This document shows positions 8,405 through 16,616 of a stretch of DNA of 36,283 nucleotides, one piece after another (the first letter of the stretch is position 1; every line of letters begins with the position of its first letter). The DNA lies in contig SLOS01000028.1 in the NCBI GenBank assembly GCA_007132365.1, positions 1 to 36,283 of the forward strand, read 5' to 3'. The stretch is from Bacteroidales bacterium. Lineage in GTDB: Bacteria > Bacteroidota > Bacteroidia > Bacteroidales > PUMT01. The notes beneath the pieces were generated by a model, which had not been told where the DNA came from, ran no database searches, and was given only the letters and a program-made list of their open reading frames with translations. A program made the position numbers and the translations under genes.

Positions 8405-9460
8405 ATGACAAAAACCATTTTAGTAACAGGAGGCGCCGGTTTCATAGGCTCACACGTTATCCGCCGGTTTGTAAAAAATCACCCCGGGTACCGCATTGTA
8501 AACCTTGATAAGCTTACATACGCAGGAAATCTTGAAAACCTCAGGGATGTTGATCAAAAGAAAAATTACACCTTTGTAAAAGGAGATATAACCGATACCG
8601 CCTTCATTGAAGAGCTGTTTGACAGCCACCCGTTCGATGCGGTGATCCACCTGGCGGCTGAATCGCATGTGGACAGGTCCATCAGCGGACCGATGGAGTT
8701 TGTCAATACCAATATAACAGGCACGGTAAACCTTCTTAATGCCGCAAGAGCAAGGTGGGAAGGAAAAACCGGCGGCAAACTGTTCTGCCATATCTCGACA
8801 GATGAGGTCTACGGCTCCCTGGGTAAAGAGGGATCATTCACAGAGGAGACAGCCTACGACCCCCGCAGCCCCTACTCAGCTTCCAAGGCCGGTTCCGACC
8901 ATATGGTAAGGGCCTGGTACCACACCTACGGGTTGCCGGTTATCATATCCAACTGCTCAAACAATTACGGCCCAAACCAGTTTCCGGAAAAGCTCATACC
9001 GCTGGCAATCAACAATATCAAAAACAACCGGGCCGTGCCTGTCTATGGAAAGGGTGAGAATGTCAGGGACTGGCTCTATGTGGAGGATCATGCTGCAGCA
9101 ATAGATCTTATCTTTCACAGGGGGCAAACCGGGAGAACATATAATGTGGGGGGAAACAACGAATGGAGAAATATCGATCTTATCAGGGTGCTTTGTGCTA
9201 TCATGGACAAAAAACTGGACCGTCCTCCCGGGACATCAGAAAACCTTATAACCTTTGTAAAGGACCGTGCCGGTCACGACCTGCGCTATGCCATTGATAA
9301 TTCAAGGATTAGCCGCGAACTTGGCTGGAAACCGTCGGTGAGCTTTCAGGAGGGCCTGGAAAGGACGGTGGACTGGTACCTGGGTAATGAAAAGTGGCTG
9401 AAGGCAGTTATCAGCGGCGAATATAAATCCTATTACGATAAACAGTACCTGGAACGTTAA
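8405..9460 (+). CDS. rfbB: dTDP-glucose 4,6-dehydratase
   Basis: 351-residue extended SDR. N-terminal NAD-binding motif VTGGAGFIGSHVIRRF, HLAAESHVDRSI, the STDEVYGSLG segment carrying the dehydratase Asp/Glu pair, and the catalytic Tyr157/Lys161 in YSASKAGSDH are all intact. The C-terminal half has NNYGPNQFPEKLIPL and GENVRDWLYVEDH. The enzyme makes dTDP-4-keto-6-deoxyglucose, the branch point to dTDP-rhamnose and other deoxysugars. No rfbA, rfbC or rfbD lies nearby, so the fate of the product cannot be inferred. Last gene of the sugar run; it converges on glmS with a 48-base gap in which I see no convincing terminator. Confidence 0.95.
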   Translation: MTKTILVTGGAGFIGSHVIRRFVKNHPGYRIVNLDKLTYAGNLENLRDVDQKKNYTFVKGDITDTAFIEELFDSHPFDAVIHLAAESHVDRSISGPMEFVNTNITGTVNLLNAARARWEGKTGGKLFCHISTDEVYGSLGKEGSFTEETAYDPRSPYSASKAGSDHMVRAWYHTYGLPVIISNCSNNYGPNQFPEKLIPLAINNIKNNRAVPVYGKGENVRDWLYVEDHAAAIDLIFHRGQTGRTYNVGGNNEWRNIDLIRVLCAIMDKKLDRPPGTSENLITFVKDRAGHDLRYAIDNSRISRELGWKPSVSFQEGLERTVDWYLGNEKWLKAVISGEYKSYYDKQYLER

Positions 9461-9508
9461 AAAGTATCCAAAAAGCTGAAGCATTCCCTGCAGGAAAAGC
9501 TATGTCGA

Positions 9509-11344
9509 TTATTCAACCGTTACAGATTTGGCAAGATTGCGTGGCTGATCAATATTACATCCCCTCAATACGGCAATGTGGTATGAGAATAACTGCAGCG
9601 GGATAACGGAAAGCAAGGCTGAAAAAATAATGTTGGTTGAAGGAACCTCAATGATGTGGTCGGCCATTGAAGCTATCTGCTCATCCCCCTCACTGACGAT
9701 GGCAATGACAATGCCTTTGCGCGCTTTTATTTCCTGAATGTTGCTGACGATCTTTTCGTATGATTTATCCCTGATCCCGATCACCACGACTGGCATATTA
9801 TCATCAATCAGCGCAATGGGTCCGTGCTTCATCTCGGCAGCCGGATATCCTTCAGCATGAATATATGATATCTCTTTTAGCTTAAGCGCTCCTTCCAGGG
9901 CAACCGGGAAACAATAACCCCTTCCAATATAGAGCATGCTGCATGCATCTTTGAATCCGGCGGCTATAGCCTTAATTTCTGCATCCTGCTCCAGCAGAAC
10001 CTTTATTTTAGAAGGTATTGAATGCATTTCCCCGATAAGGGAACGGTATTTATCTTCCGTGATCAGCTCACGTTTATATCCGAGAAGGAGGGCAATCATG
10101 GTAAGAACGGTTATCTGTGCAGTGAAGGCTTTGGTAGAGGCTACACCTATCTCAATGCCCGCATGCGTATAAACTCCCGCGTGAGTCTCACGTGATAAAC
10201 CCGAGCCTGTGACATTGCAGATACCCAGCACCAGTGCGCCGGCATCCTTTGCCAGTTTCACGGCGGCAAGGGTATCGGCCGTTTCGCCGCTCTGGGATAT
10301 GGCGATGACTATGTCTTCAGGGTCCAGTATGGGATCCCTGTACCTGAACTCTGAGGCATACTCCACCTCAACCGGTATGCGGGCGAGGTCCTCAATAAGA
10401 TATTCACCGATCAGGGCCGCATGCCAGGAGGTGCCGCAAGCCACGATTATTATCCGGCGGGCATTTTGAAGCTGGGGTAGCACATTATGCAGTCCGCCAA
10501 GTTTTATATCACTCTGGTCGGGAACAAGCCTGCCCCTGAAAGTATCAGTAATTGAACGCGGTTGCTCAAAGATCTCTTTCAGCATATAGTGGTCAAAGCC
10601 ATCCTTTTCATACTCGCCGGTTTCAATATTCAGGTTTTGAAGCTTTAATTTAGGCTCGTCAACCTGCAGGGTTTTAAGTATGAGCTCGTCCTTTTTGATT
10701 ATCGCAACATCATTGTCGCTTAGATAAATGACCGATTTGGTATACTCAGCAATGGGAGAGGCATCGGAGGCAATGAAATATTCGCTGTTGCCTATACCGA
10801 TGACAAGGGGACTGCTGCAACGGGCGGCAATAAGCTGATCTGGCTCATCCCTGCAGATGACAACCAGTCCGTATGTCCCCACCACCTTGGTTAGCGCAAG
10901 CCTGACGGCTGCTTCAGCCTTAATATCACCACTGAGGTAAATATGCTCAATCAGGTTTGCAAGAACCTCTGTATCGGTATCCGATGCGAATGAATAACCA
11001 TTTCTTTCCAGCTCCTTTTTGAGCAGATCATAATTTTCTATTATCCCGTTGTGGATAATTATAATATGGCCGTTTTGGGAGGTGTGGGGGTGGGCGTTGA
11101 TATCGTTTGGCTCTCCGTGGGTGGCCCATCGGGTATGTCCTATACCCACACTGCCGGTTATATCTTTTCCTCTTATATGATCTTCAAGATCCTGTATCTT
11201 CCCCTTGCATTTATATACTTTCGGGGTTCCGTCTAAAATTGAAATCCCGGCAGAGTCATAACCCCGGTATTCAAGCCTTTTCAGTCCGTTAATGAGTACA
11301 GGATAGGCCGGATTTGGACCTATATAGCCGATTATTCCGCACAT
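9509..11344 (-). CDS. glmS: glutamine--fructose-6-phosphate aminotransferase (isomerizing)
   Basis: 611 residues, full length. The N-terminal class II glutamine amidotransferase domain begins MCGIIGYIG, with Cys2 as nucleophile, and has HTRWATHGEPNDINAHPH. Two SIS domains follow, with SQSGETADTLAAVKLAK and GRGYCFPVALEGALKLKEIS and the conserved C-terminus LAKSVTVE. It makes glucosamine-6-phosphate, the entry to UDP-GlcNAc for peptidoglycan, lipid A and the Wbp-like sugar route on the other strand. It lies downstream of the GT5-like and DUF4270 genes on the minus strand, separated by 77 bases without a recognisable promoter, so it is likely the distal gene of that operon. No glmS ribozyme is expected or seen. 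Confidence 0.97.
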   Translation of the reverse strand: MCGIIGYIGPNPAYPVLINGLKRLEYRGYDSAGISILDGTPKVYKCKGKIQDLEDHIRGKDITGSVGIGHTRWATHGEPNDINAHPHTSQNGHIIIIHNGIIENYDLLKKELERNGYSFASDTDTEVLANLIEHIYLSGDIKAEAAVRLALTKVVGTYGLVVICRDEPDQLIAARCSSPLVIGIGNSEYFIASDASPIAEYTKSVIYLSDNDVAIIKKDELILKTLQVDEPKLKLQNLNIETGEYEKDGFDHYMLKEIFEQPRSITDTFRGRLVPDQSDIKLGGLHNVLPQLQNARRIIIVACGTSWHAALIGEYLIEDLARIPVEVEYASEFRYRDPILDPEDIVIAISQSGETADTLAAVKLAKDAGALVLGICNVTGSGLSRETHAGVYTHAGIEIGVASTKAFTAQITVLTMIALLLGYKRELITEDKYRSLIGEMHSIPSKIKVLLEQDAEIKAIAAGFKDACSMLYIGRGYCFPVALEGALKLKEISYIHAEGYPAAEMKHGPIALIDDNMPVVVIGIRDKSYEKIVSNIQEIKARKGIVIAIVSEGDEQIASMADHIIEVPSTNIIFSALLSVIPLQLFSYHIAVLRGCNIDQPRNLAKSVTVE

Positions 11345-11421
11345 ATTTCAATGTTTTTGTTCAGGTAATCCCCGGCCGGCCCGCATCTAAACGATCATAT
11401 TAAGGGCCTTGCATGATTTTA

Positions 11422-12738
11422 TCAGTGTCTCGTGTAGATCATCTCGAGCCTGGCTCCCCCCAGGGAGTGTTTACTGTTCCTGAAAACAACCCTGTTGGGT
11501 GTCGTACCCGACTCCCTGGTACTCACATAAAGTGATTTATCTGTCCTTTTTCCGCGCACAAAAGCCTGGACCCAGTTAGTGATGTTCATTTCGTAATAAC
11601 CCTGTTCAGAATTATAGGTGCCACCAAAATACTGATCTCCAAGTGCCAGATCGATAGTACCGAAAAGCCGGCCTTCATCATCTTTTTCAAGCAGTGCTAT
11701 CCTGTTCGGCAAAGGATATTGTTCATCAATCGCTGTCTGATCCACAGGCAAATACAGCCGGGCCATGTTAATGCTCACAGGCATGGAGTCCCGCCATGTC
11801 TGGAGAAAATCAAAGTCAAGTCGTCCCATCACTCCGGCAGTACCCTGCACATAATAGACTGAGTCGTCCGTTCCCGTCTGCGATAAAACATCATAGAAAA
11901 CTGCCTCAGAATAGTCATGCTTAAAAAGATTTACCCTGGGTATCCCCTGGTTGATGACAAAATCATACCTGAAACTGGTATCGGGAGTATCATTCCTGTA
12001 GTAGAGGGAAAGTTTCGAGTCCGGATGGTTAAGGTTAACGGTAAAAATAGAGCCATCTCCGTCCACCGGGTCAGCCTTTACATATACTCCTTTAAAATAT
12101 TCGAGAAATTGCGCAAACGACACTGTAGCACTGTCAGGTGCAAAAAGAAGCTTATCCTGGAACCTTGTGCTGGTTATAGGAATGGCAATCAGTGTATCGC
12201 CCTCCTCCGGATTTATGGTATGGGCAGCCAGCACATCGGACTCGTAAATGATTTCCTCTGCGTCAAAATTGGAATAATAGCTGGTCTGCTCATCAATATC
12301 CTCTTTGATCTCATAGACCGTAATCTCCTGCGGCCCGTAATTTCCGCCATAGGTTCTGCTATAAAACAGATACAGGATAAGTGAATCGGCAACCCGGTCG
12401 GAGCCGAAATCAATCGGATTCCAGATTCTGATCTGAGTAAGGAAAGAGGCGTATAATCTGCCGAACAGGGGATCGTCCATAACGCCGAGCAATGAAACGG
12501 AATGGTTGAGTGCAGGGACTGAATCCATTTCCCAGACCGAGGTGTTTATCATCTCATCCCGGTAGGAATTAACAACGAACCTGTCGCCCGGGGGCTGCAC
12601 CTCCAGTCCCACAAAACTTGGATCATCACATGAGGTAAACGTGAGAAGAAAAGATAAAAACAGCAGAAAAAAAGTTGCATATGACCCTTTCACCAAAAAC
12701 CTGAACCCTTGAACTAAAAAATTATTTCGATACATCAA
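11422..12738 (-). CDS. DUF4270 family lipoprotein
   Basis: 438 residues. The N-terminus is a long hydrophobic signal ending in a lipobox (FLLTFTSC, lipidated Cys37), followed by DDPSFVGLEVQPPGD, the typical start of Bacteroidota DUF4270 proteins. The rest looks like a beta-rich extracytoplasmic domain (SLLGVMDDPLFGRLYASFLTQ; MARLYLPVD; a C-terminal VVFRNSKHSLGGARLEMIYT). The biochemical role is not established. The start overlaps the 3' end of the upstream GT5-like gene by 17 bases, so translation is probably coupled. The family keeps company with the GT5-like gene and panC in many Bacteroidota; that is recollection of the family, not something the window proves. Confidence 0.85.
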   Translation of the reverse strand: MMYRNNFLVQGFRFLVKGSYATFFLLFLSFLLTFTSCDDPSFVGLEVQPPGDRFVVNSYRDEMINTSVWEMDSVPALNHSVSLLGVMDDPLFGRLYASFLTQIRIWNPIDFGSDRVADSLILYLFYSRTYGGNYGPQEITVYEIKEDIDEQTSYYSNFDAEEIIYESDVLAAHTINPEEGDTLIAIPITSTRFQDKLLFAPDSATVSFAQFLEYFKGVYVKADPVDGDGSIFTVNLNHPDSKLSLYYRNDTPDTSFRYDFVINQGIPRVNLFKHDYSEAVFYDVLSQTGTDDSVYYVQGTAGVMGRLDFDFLQTWRDSMPVSINMARLYLPVDQTAIDEQYPLPNRIALLEKDDEGRLFGTIDLALGDQYFGGTYNSEQGYYEMNITNWVQAFVRGKRTDKSLYVSTRESGTTPNRVVFRNSKHSLGGARLEMIYTRH

Positions 12739-13549
12739 AAGACCCGTTTAAAATATTATCATAAAAGTCTGAGTATAGATCAACGTATTCTTCCGCAGCC
12801 TGGTATTCCAAAACCGGTTTATTTTGCTTCATCACATGATCTTTCAGTACAGAATCAATACTCTCCGAACCGATGATTATGCCGTCGGCATTAGCTATCG
12901 CCAGTTTTGAAAGATTGATGTAACTTGGAGGGTTAAGAATGCTGACATCTTTATCGGAAATTCCCTCAAGCATCATTTTTTTCCTGATACTTTTGTTAAG
13001 TGGTTCGGGAAAATTATCATCGTACACAGAGTAAATTATCCTGGACTGCTGGAAAAGGGGATCTTCACGGTAAGTTTTCTTCAGGTAGAGAGGCACAAGC
13101 GAGGTGAACCATCCGTGACAATGAACAATATCGGGCGCCCAGCGCAGTTTCTTGACCGTCTCCAGAACGCCGCGGGTAAAAAATATCAGCCTCTCATCAT
13201 TATCCTTGAAATAAACTCCATCCTCATCGGCAAAGGTGTTTTTTCTTTGAAAATAATCCTCGTTGTCAATGAAGTATACCTGCATTCTTGCACATTGAAT
13301 CGAAGCCACCTTGATGATAAGGGGGTGATCAGTATCGTCTATTATCAGGTTCATCCCCGACAGGCGGATCACCTCGTGAAGCTGATTGCGCCTCTCATTT
13401 ACACAACCATACCTTGGCATAAAGGTGCGTATCTCCCGCCCGCGCTCCTGAACTCCCTGAGGCAGATTCCTCCCGATAACAGACATTTCCGAATCAGGAA
13501 GATAAGGGCTTATCTCCTGGGAAATATAAAGAACCTTTGTCTTTTCCAT
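12722..13549 (-). CDS. glycogen/starch synthase-like protein, GT5 N-terminal domain only
   Basis: 275 residues matching only the N-terminal half of bacterial glycogen synthases. It opens KVLYISQEISPYLPDS and has the family-like stretches IRTFMPRYGCVNERRNQLHE, VYFIDNEDYFQRK and WAPDIVHCHGWFTSLVPLYL. The C-terminal GT-B lobe that binds ADP-glucose is absent (full enzymes are ~470-480 aa), and the KTGGL motif near the N-terminus is replaced by a PDSEMS-containing stretch. It is therefore unlikely to be a working glycogen synthase. It may be a regulatory or structural relative. First gene of the minus-strand set with DUF4270 and glmS, and divergent from panC with a 290-base shared upstream region. 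Confidence 0.8.
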   Translation of the reverse strand: MEKTKVLYISQEISPYLPDSEMSVIGRNLPQGVQERGREIRTFMPRYGCVNERRNQLHEVIRLSGMNLIIDDTDHPLIIKVASIQCARMQVYFIDNEDYFQRKNTFADEDGVYFKDNDERLIFFTRGVLETVKKLRWAPDIVHCHGWFTSLVPLYLKKTYREDPLFQQSRIIYSVYDDNFPEPLNKSIRKKMMLEGISDKDVSILNPPSYINLSKLAIANADGIIIGSESIDSVLKDHVMKQNKPVLEYQAAEEYVDLYSDFYDNILNGSFDVSK

Positions 13550-13701
13550 CTAACCACCTGAATTAAAAAAATACGGAACACCCAGCTTTATTATGCAGTA
13601 AAAAAGAATTAATCATTAGTCGTGTGTTCCATTGCTTTGCACAGTTATGTCACTGAATTAAAGTGCAGAAACTGATTATACGCTCCAAATCCTGACAAAT
13701 G

Positions 13702-13731
13702 CAAAGATAATAAAAATATTCTATAACTCAA
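13702..13731 (-). promoter_or_regulatory. Bacteroidota-type promoter for the GT5-like/DUF4270/glmS operon
   Basis: On the minus strand TTG (13731-13729), a 19-base spacer and TATCTTTG (13709-13702) fit the TTG-N17-23-TAnnTTTG promoter of Bacteroidota. Transcription would begin near 13695, leaving a leader of about 145 bases before the start codon at 13549. Confidence 0.6.
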
Positions 13732-13823
13732 TCGGCCGAATCTGCCTAATAGCTTCTAAATAGAAAACCCCCGGCTGAGGCTGAGGGCAGCATAAATAAT
13801 AAATATAAGTATCTTAGCAGAAT

Positions 13824-13831
13824 TAAATTTG
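13824..13831 (+). promoter_or_regulatory. possible -7 element directly before panC
   Basis: TAAATTTG fits the -7 consensus TAnnTTTG. Only eight bases separate it from the panC ATG, so a transcript started here would be leaderless or nearly so. There is no TTG at the -33 spacing, which lowers confidence. Confidence 0.38.
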
Positions 13832-13839
13832 TCCGCAAA

Positions 13840-14697
13840 ATGATACTTGCCAGAACGCTCAGGGATGCCGGTTCATTTCTGTTCAAAATGAGGGAGGATA
13901 AGAGGTCTGTGGGACTGGTGCCCACAATGGGGGCTCTCCACAGGGGGCACCTTTCGCTTATCGAATGCTGCAATTCTGAAAATGCGGCTACGGTGGTCTC
14001 TATTTTTGTAAATCCTACACAATTCAATGATCCCAAAGACCTTAAGAACTATCCCCGCAACCTGGAAAGAGATATCAGTATGCTGAGGGAATCGGGTTGC
14101 GACATGTTGTTTGTACCCGGTATAAAAACCATCTATCCCCGGCCCGATTTGAGGATTTTTGATTTTGGGGGTCTCGAACGCAGGATGGAAGGGCAGTTCC
14201 GTCCCGGCCATTTTAACGGTGTAGCCCAGGTTGTGAGCCGCCTGTTTGATATAATCAAACCTGACAGGGCATATTTTGGTAAAAAGGATATCCAGCAACT
14301 GGCTATAATCCGCAAATTGACAGCCATGCTCAATTCAAATGTTGAAATAAGGGCCTGTGAGACCCTCAGGGAGGATGACGGACTGGCGATGAGTTCCAGG
14401 AATGTTCTGCTGAGTGCCGGAGAACGCGAAAATGCAGCCATCATAAACCGGACTCTCAGGGAAGCTGTCCGGAAAAAGGGAATGGAGGTGTGCGAGCTGA
14501 AGCAGTGGGTTGCAGATGTCATCAATAATAATCCGTTCCTTGAGCTTGAATATTTTGAAATAGTGGGCAGCAGCGACCTTCAACCGGTAAACCACTGGGC
14601 CGGCACTGAAGATGAATTAGTTGCCTGCATTGCGGTCCGCGCCGGCAGAATTCGTTTGATCGATAATGTTTTTTTTTCTAATTTTGCCTCATTATGA
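13840..14697 (+). CDS. panC: pantothenate synthetase
   Basis: 285 residues, normal length. It joins pantoate and beta-alanine with ATP to form pantothenate, the CoA precursor. Visible motifs are VPTMGALHRGHLSLI (the HxGH-type nucleotidyl-transfer signature), FVNPTQFNDPKDL, GHFNGVAQVVSRLF, FGKKDIQQLAIIRKL and the SSRN segment. The ATG at 13840 gives the expected short N-terminus before the VPTMGAL block. The stop overlaps the panD start (ATGA at 14694-14697), so the two enzymes of one pathway are translationally coupled. Divergent from the GT5-like gene. Confidence 0.96.
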   Translation: MILARTLRDAGSFLFKMREDKRSVGLVPTMGALHRGHLSLIECCNSENAATVVSIFVNPTQFNDPKDLKNYPRNLERDISMLRESGCDMLFVPGIKTIYPRPDLRIFDFGGLERRMEGQFRPGHFNGVAQVVSRLFDIIKPDRAYFGKKDIQQLAIIRKLTAMLNSNVEIRACETLREDDGLAMSSRNVLLSAGERENAAIINRTLREAVRKKGMEVCELKQWVADVINNNPFLELEYFEIVGSSDLQPVNHWAGTEDELVACIAVRAGRIRLIDNVFFSNFASL

Positions 14698-15050
14698 TGA
14701 TAGAGATACTTAAATCAAAGATCCACAGGGTAACTGTTACAGAAGCAGATCTCAATTACGTCGGAAGCATAACTATTGATGAGGATCTGATGGATGCTGC
14801 CAACCTGATAGAAAATGAAAAGGTACAGGTGGTGAACATCAATAACGGTGAACGTCTTGAAACCTATGTCATAAAAGGTGAGAGAGGCAGCGGACAAATC
14901 GGCATGAATGGCCCGGCAGCAAGGAAGATGGCGATCGGAGATATCATTATTATCATATCCTATGCCATGATGGACAGCGAAGAAGCACGCTCGTTCGAAC
15001 CCCTGCTGGTATTTCCCGAAACACTGACCAACAAACTTATCACCGGATAA
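14694..15050 (+). CDS. panD: aspartate 1-decarboxylase
   Basis: 118-residue pyruvoyl enzyme that makes beta-alanine for PanC. The self-cleavage site is Gly24-Ser25 in LNYVGSITID, at exactly the position in the E. coli enzyme when the ATG at 14694 is used; a second ATG at 14697 would shift this by one. NGPAARKMAIGDIIIIISYA is the conserved C-terminal core. Overlaps the panC stop by four bases, and its own stop is directly followed by the next gene's TTG start. Confidence 0.96.
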   Translation: MMIEILKSKIHRVTVTEADLNYVGSITIDEDLMDAANLIENEKVQVVNINNGERLETYVIKGERGSGQIGMNGPAARKMAIGDIIIIISYAMMDSEEARSFEPLLVFPETLTNKLITG

Positions 15051-16106
15051 TTGAGAAAAAAAATTGTAAATGTTGCCAGGATACTCCTTTTCCTTTCGAT
15101 TGGGATTATTCTGCTGATTATTGCTTTCAGGGACATAAGCCTTGAAGATCTGGTTCTCGGACTCAGGTCTGCAAACTATTCCTGGGTCCTGCTATCGCTG
15201 ACATTCGCCTTCCTTGCATTCATAAGCAGGACATACAGATGGATACTCCTGATTGAGCCGCTGGGATACAAACCCTCTCCAGAAAACACATTTTATGCCC
15301 TGATGACAGGCTACCTGGCCAATTTCATCCTGCCCCGGATAGGTGAGATAACCCGTTGCGGCTCGCTGAACCGGACCGAGAGGATCCCGGTGGATTCACT
15401 TATGGGTACGGTTATAACTGAAAGGATAAGTGACCTTATTGCTCTGTTACTGCTGGGGGCATATATCTTTTTCATTGAAATAGGATTTTTCGGCGACTTC
15501 CTGTATAACAATATTATTATCCCTGTTTACCAGAAAATTGCCCCCTGGTTCAGCTTCCACCTGTTCATCTACATTCTGATATTCATCTTCCTGCTGATGC
15601 TTATACTTTTTTACAGGATCATTGCGATATTGCTCAAGAAATACAAGCTTTTCAGGAGATTTGAAAAAATTACGGGCAGTATTTTTGCAGGGATGAAGTC
15701 AGTTTTTAAAATGAAGAAAACAGGCTGGTTCCTGGCACACACCATTTTTATCTGGCTGATGTATTACCTTATGACATGGGCTGTTTTCAGGGCGTTGCCG
15801 GCGACTGCCGGACTGGGGGGGAATGCTGTTTTGTTCATACTGGTAATCGGGGGACTGGGTATAGCGGCTCCTGTACAGGGAGGTATTGGGGCCTATCACT
15901 GGATAGTGAGCGTCGGGCTGGGCCTTTATGGTATTTCCAGGGAAGAGGGGCTGGTATATGCAACCCTTTCACATGAGTCCCAGGCCCTTTTGATGATCGT
16001 GCTGGGCTTACTTTCAATATTTATTATATTTTTGAAAAAGAAAGAAAAATCGCGACCTGTTGTACTAACCTCCTTACCTGACGAAAAAAGCCACCGGAAT
16101 GAGTAA
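15051..16106 (+). CDS. lysylphosphatidylglycerol synthetase/flippase-like (UPF0104) membrane protein
   Basis: 351 residues with about eight hydrophobic segments, ending in a basic cytoplasmic tail (FLKKKEKSR). The sequence pattern (ISRTYRWILLI, YLANFILPRIGEITRC, APVQGGIGAYHW) matches the integral-membrane family related to the N-terminal flippase half of MprF. No C-terminal aminoacyl-transferase domain is present, so it would not aminoacylate lipids; lipid or lipid-linked transport is the usual guess. The only available start is TTG at 15051, placed immediately after the panD stop codon, since an in-frame stop sits just upstream. Its 3' end overlaps the next gene by eight bases. Confidence 0.85.
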   Translation: MRKKIVNVARILLFLSIGIILLIIAFRDISLEDLVLGLRSANYSWVLLSLTFAFLAFISRTYRWILLIEPLGYKPSPENTFYALMTGYLANFILPRIGEITRCGSLNRTERIPVDSLMGTVITERISDLIALLLLGAYIFFIEIGFFGDFLYNNIIIPVYQKIAPWFSFHLFIYILIFIFLLMLILFYRIIAILLKKYKLFRRFEKITGSIFAGMKSVFKMKKTGWFLAHTIFIWLMYYLMTWAVFRALPATAGLGGNAVLFILVIGGLGIAAPVQGGIGAYHWIVSVGLGLYGISREEGLVYATLSHESQALLMIVLGLLSIFIIFLKKKEKSRPVVLTSLPDEKSHRNE

Positions 16107-16584
16107 AAAAAATATTATAGAGTCGAAGATCCTCAAAGGGGAACAGATAGACCGGATGCTGGCCTACTGGAGTTTCAGGGACTACAGCATCGTGTTCACC
16201 AACGGTTGCTTTGATATATTGCATAAGGGGCATTTGGATTTCCTGGCAAGGGCATCGGACCTGGGCGATGTGCTGGTTGTCGGGCTCAACACAGACCGGT
16301 CGATAAGTGCCATAAAAGGTCGGGGACGTCCCATGCTGGATCAAAAAAGCAGGACACTGCTCCTTGCATCACTCTCCTTTGTTACCGCAGTTATACTGTT
16401 TGACCAGGAAACACCGGTAGAGCTGATCAGGCAGGTGCGACCCGACATTCTTGTCAAGGGCAGTGATTACAAGCTGGAGGAGATCGTGGGCCGGGAAATC
16501 GTAACGGAAATGGGCGGGAAAGTTTTTACCCTTGACATTGTCAAGGGGTATTCCACATCGTCTATAATACAAGGATTAAGGTAA
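16099..16584 (+). CDS. rfaE2: D-glycero-beta-D-manno-heptose 1-phosphate adenylyltransferase (RfaE domain II)
   Basis: 161-residue stand-alone cytidylyltransferase-fold protein. The motif FTNGCFDILHKGHLDFL carries the HxGH nucleotide-transfer signature, and VLVVGLNTDRSISAIKGRGR, LVKGSDYKLEEIVGRE and KGYSTSSII are typical of the second domain of HldE/RfaE. It forms ADP-heptose from heptose-1-phosphate for the LPS inner core or glycoproteins. The kinase half (RfaE1) is not present in the window. Overlaps the upstream membrane protein by eight bases and lies 32 bases before radA. Confidence 0.9.
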   Translation: MSKKNIIESKILKGEQIDRMLAYWSFRDYSIVFTNGCFDILHKGHLDFLARASDLGDVLVVGLNTDRSISAIKGRGRPMLDQKSRTLLLASLSFVTAVILFDQETPVELIRQVRPDILVKGSDYKLEEIVGREIVTEMGGKVFTLDIVKGYSTSSIIQGLR

Positions 16585-16616
16585 CGACAGGTTAAACTGC
16601 CTGCGGGCAAAAGGAT

